A stretch of 64,000 nt of DNA, taken from assembly GCF_030687295.1 (NCBI RefSeq), contig NZ_CP117425.1, positions 4,220,001-4,284,000 of the forward strand. The letters are read 5' to 3'. This document shows positions 28,433 to 38,214 of the stretch, piece after piece. Within the stretch, counting starts at the first letter, position 1; every line of letters begins with the position of its first letter. This DNA comes from Pseudomonas beijingensis. Its GTDB lineage: Bacteria; Pseudomonadota; Gammaproteobacteria; Pseudomonadales; Pseudomonadaceae. A program made the translations under genes and the position numbers. Below the pieces are notes generated by a model. The model was not told the origin of the DNA. It worked only from the letters and a program-made list of their open reading frames with translations, and did no database searches.

Positions 28433-30174
28433 TCCGCAGCCTTGTCACTTTACTGGGGCCGGCACATGCCGCAGGCCTCTACCGATACCTCGCGTGGCTG
28501 GTGACCAGCGCCGTGCTGCAAGGCCTGGCCGTAGCGTTCCTGGTGCCGATCCTGCACGCGCTGTTTGCCGGTGATCATCCCACGGCGATCGCTTGGCTAG
28601 CCGGCCTGGCGGCGATGGCCGTGCTAACGTGCGTTGCCCATTACCAGCAGGCGATGAAGGGCTTTGCGCTCGCGCTAGTCGTGCTGACCACCTTGCATGA
28701 TCGTCTCGGCCAACACCTGGTCAACCTGCCCCTGGGCTGGTTTAACTCGGAGAAAGTCGGGCGTCTGTCGCGCAGTGCCACCAGCGGCACGTTGATGGTC
28801 ACCGGTTTATTTGCCCATTACCTGGGGCCGGTGGTGTCCGGGGTGGTGGTACCAGCCACCGTCGCGCTGACCTTGTTCATCTTCGACTGGCGCCTGGGCC
28901 TGACCGCCTTGCTGTGCGCGCCGCTGATCTACTTCACCCATCACTGGTCCGCCGCGGCCATCGGCAGCAACGATGCCCGGGTCGAAGCCGCCGCGACCCT
29001 GGCCGGTAACCGCGTGGTGGAGTTCGCCCGCTACCAGCAAGTGCTGCGCGCCTTTGGCCGGACCCAGGACGGCTATGCGCCCTTACAGGCGGCCAACCTG
29101 GCGCAGAAACAGGCCGGCGGTTCGATGTTGTCCCAGACCTTTCCCAAATTGCTGGCCGGCGGCCTGACCGTGCAACTGGCCTTCGCGTTGCTGGTGGGCG
29201 TGGGCATCGCTCTCGCCGCCCGAGGCGACATCGACGCCATCCAGCTGGTCGCCCTGCTCGCCCTGGCGGCCCGATTTGTCGGGCCATTGGCCGAGGCGGC
29301 GGCGCGCAGCGGGCTGTTGCGCATGGCCGGTAATGACCTGGAGCAACTGGTCGGCATCCTGCGCGAGTCGCCACTGCCGCAACCCGCTGTCAGTCAGCCG
29401 TTGACCGCTCCTGGCAGCTTTGCCTTTGAACACGTCAACTTCGCCTACGCCAGCGGCCCGACGGTACTGCGCGACCTGACATTCACGGCACCGGCCCATT
29501 CGATGACAGCGATTGTCGGCGCCTCGGGCTCGGGCAAGACCACCATCACGCGCCTGCTCATGCGCTTTTTCGATGCGACCGAGGGCCGCGTCAAGGTCGG
29601 TGGCGTCGATGTGCGCGAACTGTCCAACGAAGCCTTGATGGCGCAACTGTCGCTGGTGATGCAGGACGTCTACCTGTTCGACGACAGCCTCGAAGCCAAC
29701 ATCCGTGTCGGCAGGCCGGACGCCAACGCGCAGCAGGTGGCTGAAGCGGCGAGGCTGGCCGGCGTCGATGAAATCGTTGCGCGCCTGCCCCAGGGCTGGC
29801 ACACCCAGGTGGGCGAAGGCGGCGCGGCATTGTCTGGCGGCGAACGCCAGCGGGTGTCCCTGGCCAGGGCGCTGCTCAAGGGCGCTCCGATCGTGCTGCT
29901 GGATGAAGCCACTGCCGCCCTGGATCCGCACAACGAAGCCTTTGTACAAGCGGCGATTCGTCGCCTGAAGCAAAGCTCGACGGTGCTGGTCATCGCCCAT
30001 CGCCTGCCGACCATCATGGCCGCTGACCAGATTCTGGTGCTCGACCACGGCCGCCTGGTGGAAGCAGGCACACACTCGCAACTGCTGGCCCTCGACGGGC
30101 GTTACACCGGGTTCTGGCGAGATCGCCAGCGTGCCGGCGGCTGGCGCCTGAATGCGCAGGCCCAGCCATGCTGA
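28429..30174 (+). CDS. ABC exporter-type half transporter (YbtQ/PchI-like)
   Basis: A 581-residue membrane-ATPase fusion, read from GTG 28429, which overlaps the previous stop. The membrane domain spans about 1-310. The ATPase has Walker A VGASGSGKTT, signature LSGGERQRVSLARALL and Walker B IVLLDEATAALDP. It is the expected heterodimer partner of the preceding gene. Gene order NRPS-ABC-ABC-reductase is like the P. protegens enantio-pyochelin arrangement, although the NRPS genes come first here. Probable role: inner-membrane transport of the ferric siderophore. Confidence 0.88.
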   Translation: MIRSLVTLLGPAHAAGLYRYLAWLVTSAVLQGLAVAFLVPILHALFAGDHPTAIAWLAGLAAMAVLTCVAHYQQAMKGFALALVVLTTLHDRLGQHLVNLPLGWFNSEKVGRLSRSATSGTLMVTGLFAHYLGPVVSGVVVPATVALTLFIFDWRLGLTALLCAPLIYFTHHWSAAAIGSNDARVEAAATLAGNRVVEFARYQQVLRAFGRTQDGYAPLQAANLAQKQAGGSMLSQTFPKLLAGGLTVQLAFALLVGVGIALAARGDIDAIQLVALLALAARFVGPLAEAAARSGLLRMAGNDLEQLVGILRESPLPQPAVSQPLTAPGSFAFEHVNFAYASGPTVLRDLTFTAPAHSMTAIVGASGSGKTTITRLLMRFFDATEGRVKVGGVDVRELSNEALMAQLSLVMQDVYLFDDSLEANIRVGRPDANAQQVAEAARLAGVDEIVARLPQGWHTQVGEGGAALSGGERQRVSLARALLKGAPIVLLDEATAALDPHNEAFVQAAIRRLKQSSTVLVIAHRLPTIMAADQILVLDHGRLVEAGTHSQLLALDGRYTGFWRDRQRAGGWRLNAQAQPC

Positions 30175-31271
30175 TCGGGGTCCTGGGTGCCAGTGGCGAT
30201 GTCGGTCTGGCCAGCGCTCGGGCGCTGTTGAGCTTGGGCGTGAACGAACTGCGCCTGGGCGGGCGTGACCCACGCAGCGGTGCCCACTGCCTGGCATCGC
30301 TCCAGCAGCAATGGCCCGACGCACGCCTGCAATGGACAGCGGTGGACTTCAATGATGCCCCTGCCCTGGCCGGGTTCGCCCGTGGCTGCGATGTGCTGCT
30401 CAACTGCGCCGGCCCCGCCTGGCGATTGGGAGATCGTGCCGCCCGGGCGGCGCTGCAAGCCGATGCGCATTACGTGGATGCCGCCGGCGAGATGACGCTT
30501 GAGCCGAGCCAGTGGCCCAACCGTTGCGCCGTCCTCGGTGCGGGCCTGCAACCAGGCCTTACCGGCTTGCTTCCACGTTGGCTGGCCGAGCGGGCCTTCA
30601 CCCAGGTCCAGGGCCTGACCAGCTATTTCGGCCTGCGTGCCCCATTCACCGCCGTGGCCGCCGACGACTTCCTGCAAGGAGCGGTGGATGGCACCAGCGA
30701 GCCCCTGGCGGCATGGCGCAACGGCCGTTGCAGCCGGGCGCTGCGCCGCAGCCGGGACGTGGTGCTGCCGTGTTTCCCCGGCCAGGTTCACGTGCTGCCC
30801 TATTTGAATCAGGAAGGCGAACGCCTGGCCATGGACCTGAGCCTGGATGTCGGCCAGTGGTTCAACGTGATCACCGACGGACATGTGCTCAAGGCGCTGG
30901 ACCTGGCCCACAGCCTGCCGCGCGCCGAAGCGGTGCAGCGCTTGTGCGAGGCCAGCCTGCTGGACCTCAGCGGCCAGGCCCCGTTCGTCACGTTGCTGCT
31001 GCAACTCGACGGGCAGTGGGACGGCCAGGCGCGCACTCGCAGCCTGGTGCTCAGTGGTGCAGGCAATGCGGCGCTGACCGGTGCAATGGCCGCCGCCACG
31101 GTGGTCAGCGTGGCGAACGGTGAAATCAGTGCCGGCTGCCATTACGCCGCCCAGGTGTTGCCACCCGCCGCCAGCCTTGAACGCCTGCAACGCACCGCGG
31201 CGATCCTTGCGCTGAACCTGCTGCACGGCCCGCTCGAACACCTGCACACCGTTGAAGAAGGTTGCCTATGA
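30168..31271 (+). CDS. Saccharopine-dehydrogenase-like reductase (PchK-type)
   Basis: A 367-residue protein with an N-terminal Rossmann fold (MLIGVLGASGDVGLASARAL) typical of the saccharopine-dehydrogenase-like family, continuing LNCAGPAWRLGD and VDAAGEM. The P. protegens enantio-pyochelin pathway uses a reductase of this general kind, PchK, in place of PchG; I recall that assignment but cannot check it here. It overlaps the ABC gene by seven bases and the next gene by ATGA. Likely role: NADPH-dependent reduction of a carrier-bound thiazoline to thiazolidine. The oddity is that a PchG-type reductase is also present at 34010. Confidence 0.78.
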   Translation: MLIGVLGASGDVGLASARALLSLGVNELRLGGRDPRSGAHCLASLQQQWPDARLQWTAVDFNDAPALAGFARGCDVLLNCAGPAWRLGDRAARAALQADAHYVDAAGEMTLEPSQWPNRCAVLGAGLQPGLTGLLPRWLAERAFTQVQGLTSYFGLRAPFTAVAADDFLQGAVDGTSEPLAAWRNGRCSRALRRSRDVVLPCFPGQVHVLPYLNQEGERLAMDLSLDVGQWFNVITDGHVLKALDLAHSLPRAEAVQRLCEASLLDLSGQAPFVTLLLQLDGQWDGQARTRSLVLSGAGNAALTGAMAAATVVSVANGEISAGCHYAAQVLPPAASLERLQRTAAILALNLLHGPLEHLHTVEEGCL

Positions 31272-32303
31272 ACAGCGCCCTGAATGAACTCGAACACGTG
31301 AGCCTGGGCGTGATGGCCCAAGTGTTGCTGCACACCGGGGCCTTGCCGTTGCAGGTCTGGCGCAGCGCCGTGCAGATCAACCACGCCTTGGGCACGGCCC
31401 CCCGCCATGCCTGGATTGTGCGGCGCTGGCTGGCGGCGCTGACCCGGCGCCGGTGCGCTGGGCGAAGACGCCGGACGCCTCGCCTGGCAAGGCACGCCAC
31501 CCACAGCCGCGATCGAAAACTTGCCCGGGCTGTACGCCGAACTCGGCTTCCCGGCCAGCATGGCGCCCCTGCACAGCCAGGTCATTGAGTGCCTGCCCGA
31601 CCTGTTGCGCGATCAACTTGCCCTGAAACCGTTGCTCCTGCAATCGGGCGACCCCGTCGCGGTGTTGGGTGCCTACCAGCACAACCGCTTCACCGCAGCG
31701 ATCAATCAGGCCCTCGCCGCTCGGGCAAGCGAAGTCCGTGCCCGCGGCGATGTGCTGCGGGTGCTGGAATTGGGCGGCGGCGCCGCCTGCACCACCCACG
31801 CCGTGTTGGCAACGTTGCAAGCACACGAAAAGGACTATCGCTTTACCGACATCAGTACGCTTTTCACCGGGGCGGCCCAGCGTCAGTTTCGCCTGGAGCC
31901 GGGGATGCATTTCGCCTTGCTCGACCTGGACCGAGGCTTCGCAGAGCAAGGCATCGAGGCCCGCAGCCAGGACCTGGTGATCGCCGGCAATGTGCTGCAC
32001 AACGCCCGCGATCTGCCCCAAAGCCTCGGGCAGATTCGCGCCTGCCTGCGGGACGGCGGAAGCTTGTTGTTCAGCGAGTCCATCGCGGACAACCCGGCGA
32101 TGCTGACCTTCATGCACCTGCTGTTGTCACCGCCTGCCGATGCGCCGCTGCGCGATACCGATGAAGCGTTCATCCCGCCTGATGCATGGCGCCATGTCTT
32201 GCAAGCCCAGGGTTTCCAATTACTCGAAGTATGGCCCACGGCAACCGACCCGCTGGCGGCCGCCGGGCAACGTTTGTTTCACGCCGTAGGAGTTTCATCA
32301 TGA
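31268..32303 (+). CDS. Stand-alone NRPS methyltransferase-like protein 1 (frameshifted)
   Basis: Read across one frameshift it gives about 344 residues. It resembles the MT domain embedded in the second NRPS: HAWIVRRWL here matches HHWLVRRWL before the NRPS MT domain, and the core has LELGGGAACTTHAV, FTDISTLF, LVIAGNVLHNARD and GGSLLFSES. The SAM glycine motif is altered (ELGGGAA instead of E.GAGTG), so methyl transfer is uncertain. Epimerase domains such as that in PchE derive from MT domains, making a trans-acting epimerase conceivable. The frame breaks in CCC at 31443-31445, where CC restores LTGAGALGED. It overlaps both neighbours by ATGA. Confidence 0.72.
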
Positions 32304-34013
32304 CGCTGCACGTTGATACCCTGCTGATTGAGCTGCCGGGCTGCACGCTCCCGTGGCATTTGCCTGCCCTGACTGACCTGGGCATACATCAACGCTCTCC
32401 GGCACGCCTGTTGGCGGTCATCGAACGCCAACGCCCCGCCGTGGCGGTCATGAACGCCGAACAGCTGGAACGGCTGCTGGACTTCCCCGCCCTGCCGTTG
32501 ACCGACCTGAGTCACCTGGAACAGGTGCTGTTCGTCACGGCGCAACCGGGCGATTGGCAACTCGCCGAGCGGGCGGCGGCACAGCTCAATTGTCGTGTCC
32601 AGGGGTTTACGGATGCCCTTGGGGAATGGCGCGACCTGGCCAGCGTCAAACTCGAACATCAACGTTGGCGCGAGCGTGCCCTCGGGCATCCCGACGTGAG
32701 CTGCGTCGCGCTGCATGGCCAGACCTTGTTCGTCGTGCCTCACCCTTGCGAGGCCGCATGGGTCGAGGATTACCTCGATGCGACCGAAGCGGCCCTCGAC
32801 CAGCAGTTTTCCAGCGAGCAACTCGTCGAAGCGGTACGGCTCAATGATCGGCTTGGCCACGCCGCGTTGCTGTCGATGCTCAACGGCCTGGACCATTGCG
32901 GCCTGTTGCCCGCACCGTTGAACGACGTCGCCCAGGGGCTGGCCCATGGGGGCATCGCGCCGGGGCACCGGCCGCTGATCGCGCGCTGGCTGGACGTGTT
33001 GCAAGGGCAAGGTCTGTTGAGTCGGGAAGGCACCCGACTGCACCCCCACCCTCGACGCCAGCGCCTGGAGCGATGAAGCCCTCGAAGGTATCTGGTCGCA
33101 ACTGACCCTGGACTGGACGCGCAACACCAGCGGCAGCGGCACCCTCGACTATGCGCGGGACAATGCCCGTCAATTGCCGGCGCTGATGCGCGGTGATTGT
33201 GCGGCCGTGCACCTGTTGTTTCCCGAAGGGCGCACCGAACGCGCGGCGGCGTTGTACCGCGAAAGCCTGGCGGCCCAGTACCAGCACCGCGCGGTGGCCC
33301 ACTGGGTCGGTGCCTGGGCCGCACGCCAGCCAGCCGGTGTGCCGTTGCGCGTACTTGAAGTCGGTGCCGGCACCGGGTCGACCACCCAGGCCGTGTTGCC
33401 GGCCTTGGCCGACGCGTCGGTTGACTACCTGTGCACCGACGTGTCGCGCTATTTCAGTGAGCAGGCCGCCGAGCACTTGCAAGCCTGGCCGTGGGTTCGC
33501 CATGGCGTATTCGACATCGATCGGCCCGCCCTGGCCCAGGGTTACCGCAGCCAGAGTTGGGACCTGATCGTCGCCGGCGGCGTCCTCAATGCCGCCCGCG
33601 ATACCGAACGCTCCCTGGCGACCCTGCTCGCCTTGCTCAAGCCGGGCGGCTGGCTGGTGTTCAGCGAACCCACGCAGGAGTCGTTCTGGGTGATGGCCTC
33701 CCAGGCCTTCATGCTCAACCAGGCCGACGATGAACGTCAGCTCAGCAGCACCACTTTCCTCAACCTCACGCAATGGCAAACCGCCCTGGCCAGGACCGGG
33801 TTCCAGGGCAACCGCAGCTTGCCCGCCGATGGACACCCACTGGCGCACCTGGGCCATCGCGTCTTCGTTGCCCAGGTGCCCGTCCATCGCTTGAGCCGCG
33901 CGGCATTGGCCGCGCACCTCGAAGAGCCCGCCTTGGATCTTGAGCTACTCGAACAATTGCCTGACGACCACACGCTGGCCCAGTGGGCACGCCTCCCGGA
34001 GACCTGCCCATGA
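32300..34013 (+). CDS. Stand-alone A-remnant/methyltransferase protein 2 (frameshifted)
   Basis: Joined across one frameshift, about 570 residues. The C-terminal half is a class I methyltransferase with intact LEVGAGTGSTTQAV and GGWLVFSEPTQE, closely like the MT domain in the second NRPS (LEIGAGTGATS, GGWLVFSEPTGE). The first 190 or so residues look like a decayed adenylation domain: LSHLEQVLFVTAQPGD, HPDVSCVALHGQTLFVV and AALLSMLNGLDHCGLL line up in order with the A5-A9 region and pre-MT segment of that NRPS. The end (HPLAHLGHRVFVAQV) also matches the A tail. It therefore resembles an interrupted A domain cut out of a module. Probable role: extra C-methylation of a carrier-bound ring. The frame breaks in a C5 run at 33043-33047. 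Confidence 0.75.
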
Positions 34014-35156
34014 ACAGCACCCCTGCGCGCAAACGCGTGATCGTGGCCGGCACCGCGTTCGGTCGCATCTACCTGCAAGCCCTGGCCCGCGCCCGTGACT
34101 GCTACGAACTGGTGGGCCATCCTGTCCCGCGGCAACGCCTATTCCCGGGCCTGCGCCGACCATTATGGAGTAGCACTGTACGAGACCGTCGAACAGGTGC
34201 CGGATGAGGTCGATATCGCTTGCGTGGTGGTGCGCTCCGGCGCAACCGGTGGCGCTGGCGCTGACTTGGCTCAACAGTTTCTGCGTCGCGGCATCCACGT
34301 GTTGCAGGAACACCCGGTGCACCACCGCGAAATCGCCGCGTGCATGCAGGCCGCGCGCCAGGGCCACGCTGCCTATGCGGTGAATACGCTGTACCCGAAT
34401 ATCCTGGCGATCCGTCGCTTTCTCGCCGTGGCCGCCTATCTGCGCGATCAACAGGGGCTGGCGTATATCGAAGCCGCCTGCAACAGCCAGGTGGCTTACC
34501 CGCTGCTGGATATTCTCGGGCGCCTGGCCGGAGGTCTGCGGCCCTGGTCGTTCGCGGCACCGGCCGCTACGGTCGGGGAGCCCCCCTTCACCCGGCTCGA
34601 TGCCTGTTTCAACGGCGTACCGATCAGCTTGCGGGTGCAGAACCAGGTGCACCCCAAGGACCCGGACAACCATTCGTTCCTGCTGCATCGCCTCGAAGTC
34701 GGTTGTGAAGCCGGGGTGCTGAGCCTGGGCGACACCCACGGCCCGGTGCTGTGGAACCCGCGCCTGCACGCTTTAAGGGACAGCACTGACCGGCTGATCA
34801 TGGCCGGCCCCGGCAGCGAACGATTGGCCGGACCAACGATGGTGCTGCTTGATCCGCAAGTGCCCCTGAGCTACCGACAAGTGTTCAACCAGGTTTGGCC
34901 CGACGCAGTCATCGTCGCCCTGGACGCGTTGTGCCTCGACATCGATGAACCTTCGCGGCGCCTGCGCAGCGGCGTCTGGGCCACCGAGGTGTCCATGGCC
35001 TGGCGTGAAATGAACAACCTGATTGGCATGCCCGCCTTGATAGAGCCGCCAGTGCCCCGCTCGCTGCCGCTGGCTGAACTCCAGGCCCTGGCCGACGCCG
35101 TGCAAGCCCCTTGCGGTGATGACACCGCCCAACTGCTGGGAGCGCTGCCATTTTGA
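34010..35156 (+). CDS. PchG/Irp3-type thiazolinyl imide reductase (frameshifted)
   Basis: Joined across one frameshift it gives about 381 residues, near the size of PchG, Irp3 and YbtU. The N terminus RKRVIVAGTAFGRIYLQAL is the Rossmann start, and restoring the frame yields CYELVGILSRGNAYSRACAD, a recognisable family segment. LQEHPVHHREIAACMQAARQ matches the Gfo/Idh-like domain of thiazolinyl imide reductases. It should reduce a thiazoline ring on the carrier to thiazolidine with NADPH. The break lies at 34117-34118, where CC appears in place of C. Start ATG 34010 overlaps the previous stop. It is the second reductase of the locus, in a different family from the one at 30168. Confidence 0.85.
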
Positions 35157-35866
35157 ACACTGCCCAATCCTCCTGCAGCCATGTGTTGCTGTGGGTGCGC
35201 GACTTGCACCAGGCCGTAGCGAACTTTCGTGCCGCCGGTTTCGAAGTCACCTACGCCACCGCCGAAGCTCGCGCCCAACACGCGCATATCTGGTTCAGCC
35301 AGGGGCCGATCATCGAATTACTCACCACACCGCGTCACGCCTGGCTGTTCAAGTGGCCCATCGACTGCCTGGCCGGCCGTGGCGCCGGGCGACGGATGTT
35401 GCGCTGGGCGGCCCAAGGTGAAGGGTTCTGCGACCTGGCGCTGCTGTGCGAGACCCCCGCCCTGGCGCCGCGCCTCAAAGGCCTGGCGGGCTGCGGCGTG
35501 GCCATGGGCCGGACGGTGAACTGGCGGCGTACCTGCGTTGATGGCCGCCAGACGCGGTTTCGTTTCGTCTACCCGCGCCACGACCGCCTGCCCTTCCTGG
35601 TCACGCCCTATGAGCCGGCCCAGCATCCGCCCCGAATGATTCACCCCAACGGCGCAACGGGCTTGGCAGCGATCCACTTGGGCGTACATCCCGCCGACCA
35701 CACCGCCCTCAGCCTGCTGACCGGTGACGACCCGTTGCTGCGTATCCAGCCGGCCGAATACACCGGCGTACAGGCGGTGCGAATCGCCGGCCTGACGCAC
35801 CCGCTGATTCTGCACGGCGCCCGTTTGCTGGGTTGCCCGACCGCTCAAGGAGATTGCCATGCTTGA
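35153..35866 (+). CDS. Glyoxalase/VOC-like protein
   Basis: A 237-residue protein read from TTG 35153, which overlaps the previous stop. The N-terminal part (SSCSHVLLWVRDLHQAVANF, then AGFEVTYA) and the later GLAAIHLGVHPAD segment look like the two halves of a vicinal-oxygen-chelate/glyoxalase-like domain. No catalytic function can be assigned. It is embedded between the imine reductase and pchD with overlapping ends, so it is co-expressed with the siderophore genes. It might act on a late intermediate or protect against a reactive by-product; both are guesses. Confidence 0.7.
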   Translation: MNTAQSSCSHVLLWVRDLHQAVANFRAAGFEVTYATAEARAQHAHIWFSQGPIIELLTTPRHAWLFKWPIDCLAGRGAGRRMLRWAAQGEGFCDLALLCETPALAPRLKGLAGCGVAMGRTVNWRRTCVDGRQTRFRFVYPRHDRLPFLVTPYEPAQHPPRMIHPNGATGLAAIHLGVHPADHTALSLLTGDDPLLRIQPAEYTGVQAVRIAGLTHPLILHGARLLGCPTAQGDCHA

Positions 35867-37457
35867 TGGATGCACCGACTGGCCCGACGACTTTATCCGC
35901 CGTTACCGCGAACACGGCTACTGGCAAGGCGTGCCGTTGGGCCAACTGCTGCGCGAGCAGGCGCAGCGCACGCCACATAAAGAGGCGCTGGTGGACGGTC
36001 TTCGGCGTTGGCGTTACGCCGAGCTCGACCTGCAGGCCGACCGCTTGGCCGCCGGCCTCGCCGACCGGGGCCTGCGCGCTGGCCAGCGAGTACTGGTGCA
36101 ACTGCCGAACATCGCCGAGTTTTTCAGCCTGACCTTCGCCCTGTTGCGCCTGGGTGTGATTCCGGTGTTTGCCCTGCCGGCCCATCGCGAACACGAACTG
36201 CTCCACTTGGCCCAACTGAGCCAGGCCGTGGCCTATGTGATTGTCGATCGGCACCTTGGCTTCGATTATCGGCCACTGGCGCGCACCCTGCGTGAGCAGG
36301 CGCCGAGCCTGCAAAAGATCTGGGTGGTCGGGGCGGCCGAGGAGTTCGCGTCCCTGGCCGACTGTGTTGCTGACCCTCGTCCGCTGCCCGCGCCAGACTC
36401 ACGGGAAGTCGCCGTGCTGCTACTGTCCGGCGGCACCACCGGCCTGCCCAAGCTAATCCCGCGCACCCATGACGATTACGCCTGCAATGCGCGCCTGGCG
36501 GCCCGCGCGTGCGGCTTCGACAGCCACACCCGCTACCTGGCGGCATTGCCCGTGGCGCACAACTTTCCCCTGGCCTCGCCCGGTGCGTTCGGGGTGTTTA
36601 GTGTCGGCGCGACCCTCGTGTTGGCGCCAGAGCCCAGCCCGGACACCACCTTCGAGCTGATCGAGAGCGAACGCATCACCCACACCGCTTTGATCCCGCC
36701 ACTGGTGCTGTTGTGGCTGGAAATGGCGCAATGGTCCGACCATGACCTGAGCAGCCTGCAATGGCTGCAGGTCGGTGGCGCGCGGCTCAAGGCCGAGATC
36801 GCCGCACGTATCGGCCCTGTCCTGGGGTGTGGCCTGCAACAGGTCTACGGGATGGCCGAAGGGTTGCTGTGTTTTACCCCGCTGGATGACCCGCAAGCGC
36901 GCATCTTCGAAACCCAGGGCCTGCCGCTCACCGCCGATGATGAGATCCGCATCGTCGACGTCGATGACGTCCCCGTCGCGCCAGGCGCCGTGGGCGAATT
37001 GCTGGTGCGCGGCCCCTACACCATTCGTGGTTACTACAACGCCGGCGAACAGAATCTGCGCGCCTTCACCGCCGACGGTTTCTACCGCAGCGGCGACCTG
37101 GTGCGACGTTTGCCCGAGGGCCATTTGATCGTCGAGGGGCGGACCAAGGATGTGATCAATCGCGGCGGCGAGAAAATTCCGGTGGAGGAAATCGAGAACC
37201 TGCTGCTGGGCCATCCGCTGATTCGCGATGTCGCCCTGGTGGCCTTGGCCGATGAGCTACTGGGTGAGCGCAGTTGCGCCTGTGTGCTGTCCCACGCCGA
37301 ACAGGTCGAGCTGGGCGCGATCAACGCCTGGCTGCGCGAGCGTGGACTGGCCGCCTACAAACTGCCGGATCGCTTGCAGGTGCTGCGCGAATTTCCGTTG
37401 ACGCGCCTGGGCAAGGTCAACCGCAAGGCCCTGGCGGAACAGGTGCAAGCCTTATGA
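35859..37457 (+). CDS. pchD: Salicyl-AMP ligase (2,3-DHB/salicylate:ArCP ligase)
   Basis: A 532-residue stand-alone adenylating enzyme of the PchD/YbtE/EntE group: LLLSGGTTGLPKLIPR (A3), AHNFPLASPG (A4), VYGMAEGLLCFT (A5), YRSGDLVR (A7), RGGEKIPVEEIE (A8) and LGKVNRKAL (A10). It should activate salicylate and load the aryl carrier of the first NRPS. Aryl-acid pocket residues are mixed: Leu in AEGLLCFT is salicylate-like, while Ser in HNFPLAS is like 2,3-DHB enzymes. Because pchA and pchB are next door and no DHB genes are seen, salicylate is the natural substrate. It overlaps the upstream gene by eight bases. Confidence 0.92.
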   Translation: MLDGCTDWPDDFIRRYREHGYWQGVPLGQLLREQAQRTPHKEALVDGLRRWRYAELDLQADRLAAGLADRGLRAGQRVLVQLPNIAEFFSLTFALLRLGVIPVFALPAHREHELLHLAQLSQAVAYVIVDRHLGFDYRPLARTLREQAPSLQKIWVVGAAEEFASLADCVADPRPLPAPDSREVAVLLLSGGTTGLPKLIPRTHDDYACNARLAARACGFDSHTRYLAALPVAHNFPLASPGAFGVFSVGATLVLAPEPSPDTTFELIESERITHTALIPPLVLLWLEMAQWSDHDLSSLQWLQVGGARLKAEIAARIGPVLGCGLQQVYGMAEGLLCFTPLDDPQARIFETQGLPLTADDEIRIVDVDDVPVAPGAVGELLVRGPYTIRGYYNAGEQNLRAFTADGFYRSGDLVRRLPEGHLIVEGRTKDVINRGGEKIPVEEIENLLLGHPLIRDVALVALADELLGERSCACVLSHAEQVELGAINAWLRERGLAAYKLPDRLQVLREFPLTRLGKVNRKALAEQVQAL

Positions 37458-38214
37458 GCCGCGAAATGTCCGCGTGGATACGCGTACTGCGTGAGGGCGG
37501 CCAACCTCGGGCCCGCCTGGTGTGTCTGCCCCATGCTGGGGGCAGCGCGAGTTTCTTCCGCCCGTGGCTGGCGCACCTGCCGGGAGATATCGATCTACTG
37601 GCCGTGCAATATCCCGGACGTGAAGAACGCTTCAACGAGGCGCGTATTGCCTGCCTGGCCAGCCTGGCCGAACACATCAGCCAAGCCCTGTTGAGTTTGC
37701 CCAGCCGCCCGCTGTGGCTGTTTGGCCACAGCATGGGTGCGGCGCTGGCCTACGCCGTCGGTGTGCAGCTGGAGGCGGCGGGCGTCGGTGCCGAGCATGT
37801 GTTTTGGTCTCGGCCCACCCGCCACCGCACCGGCAGCCGTCCAGTGACCTGCACCGCCAGGACGACGCCGCGCTGATCGCCGACATTCTGCGCCAGGACG
37901 CCGAGGCCACCGGCCTATGGGGCAACCCGCAACTGCGCGCACTGTTCCTGCCAACCCTACGCAGCGACTACCAGGCCATCGAGACCTGGCGACCGGCGCA
38001 GCTTGACCGCTTGACGGCGCCCATCGACGTACTGCTGGCCCGGGCCGACACGGAAGTCAGCCTTGACCAGGCCCGGGCCTGGGCAGACCTGAGCGAACAC
38101 ACCCCGGATATCCGCCAGTTCGACGGCGATCATTTTTACCTCAAGCAACAGCCGCGCCCCGTGATCCATCACCTGCTGCAACGCACGGCCTACCTTCAAG
38201 GAGACTCGGTATGA
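37454..38214 (+). CDS. pchC: Type II thioesterase (PchC-like, frameshifted)
   Basis: An alpha/beta-hydrolase type II thioesterase of about 252 residues once the frame is joined. It has LVCLPHAGGSASFFRPW at the N terminus, the nucleophile in LFGHSMGAALA, the Asp region IDVLLARADTEVS and the catalytic His in FDGDHFYL. Such enzymes remove wrong or stalled acyl groups from carrier domains. The reading frame breaks near 37802-37808 (frame shift of -1 or +2) just before SAHPPPHRQ. It starts with ATGA overlap to pchD and overlaps pchB, so it is part of the same transcript. Whether the break is real or a sequence error is open. Confidence 0.85.
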
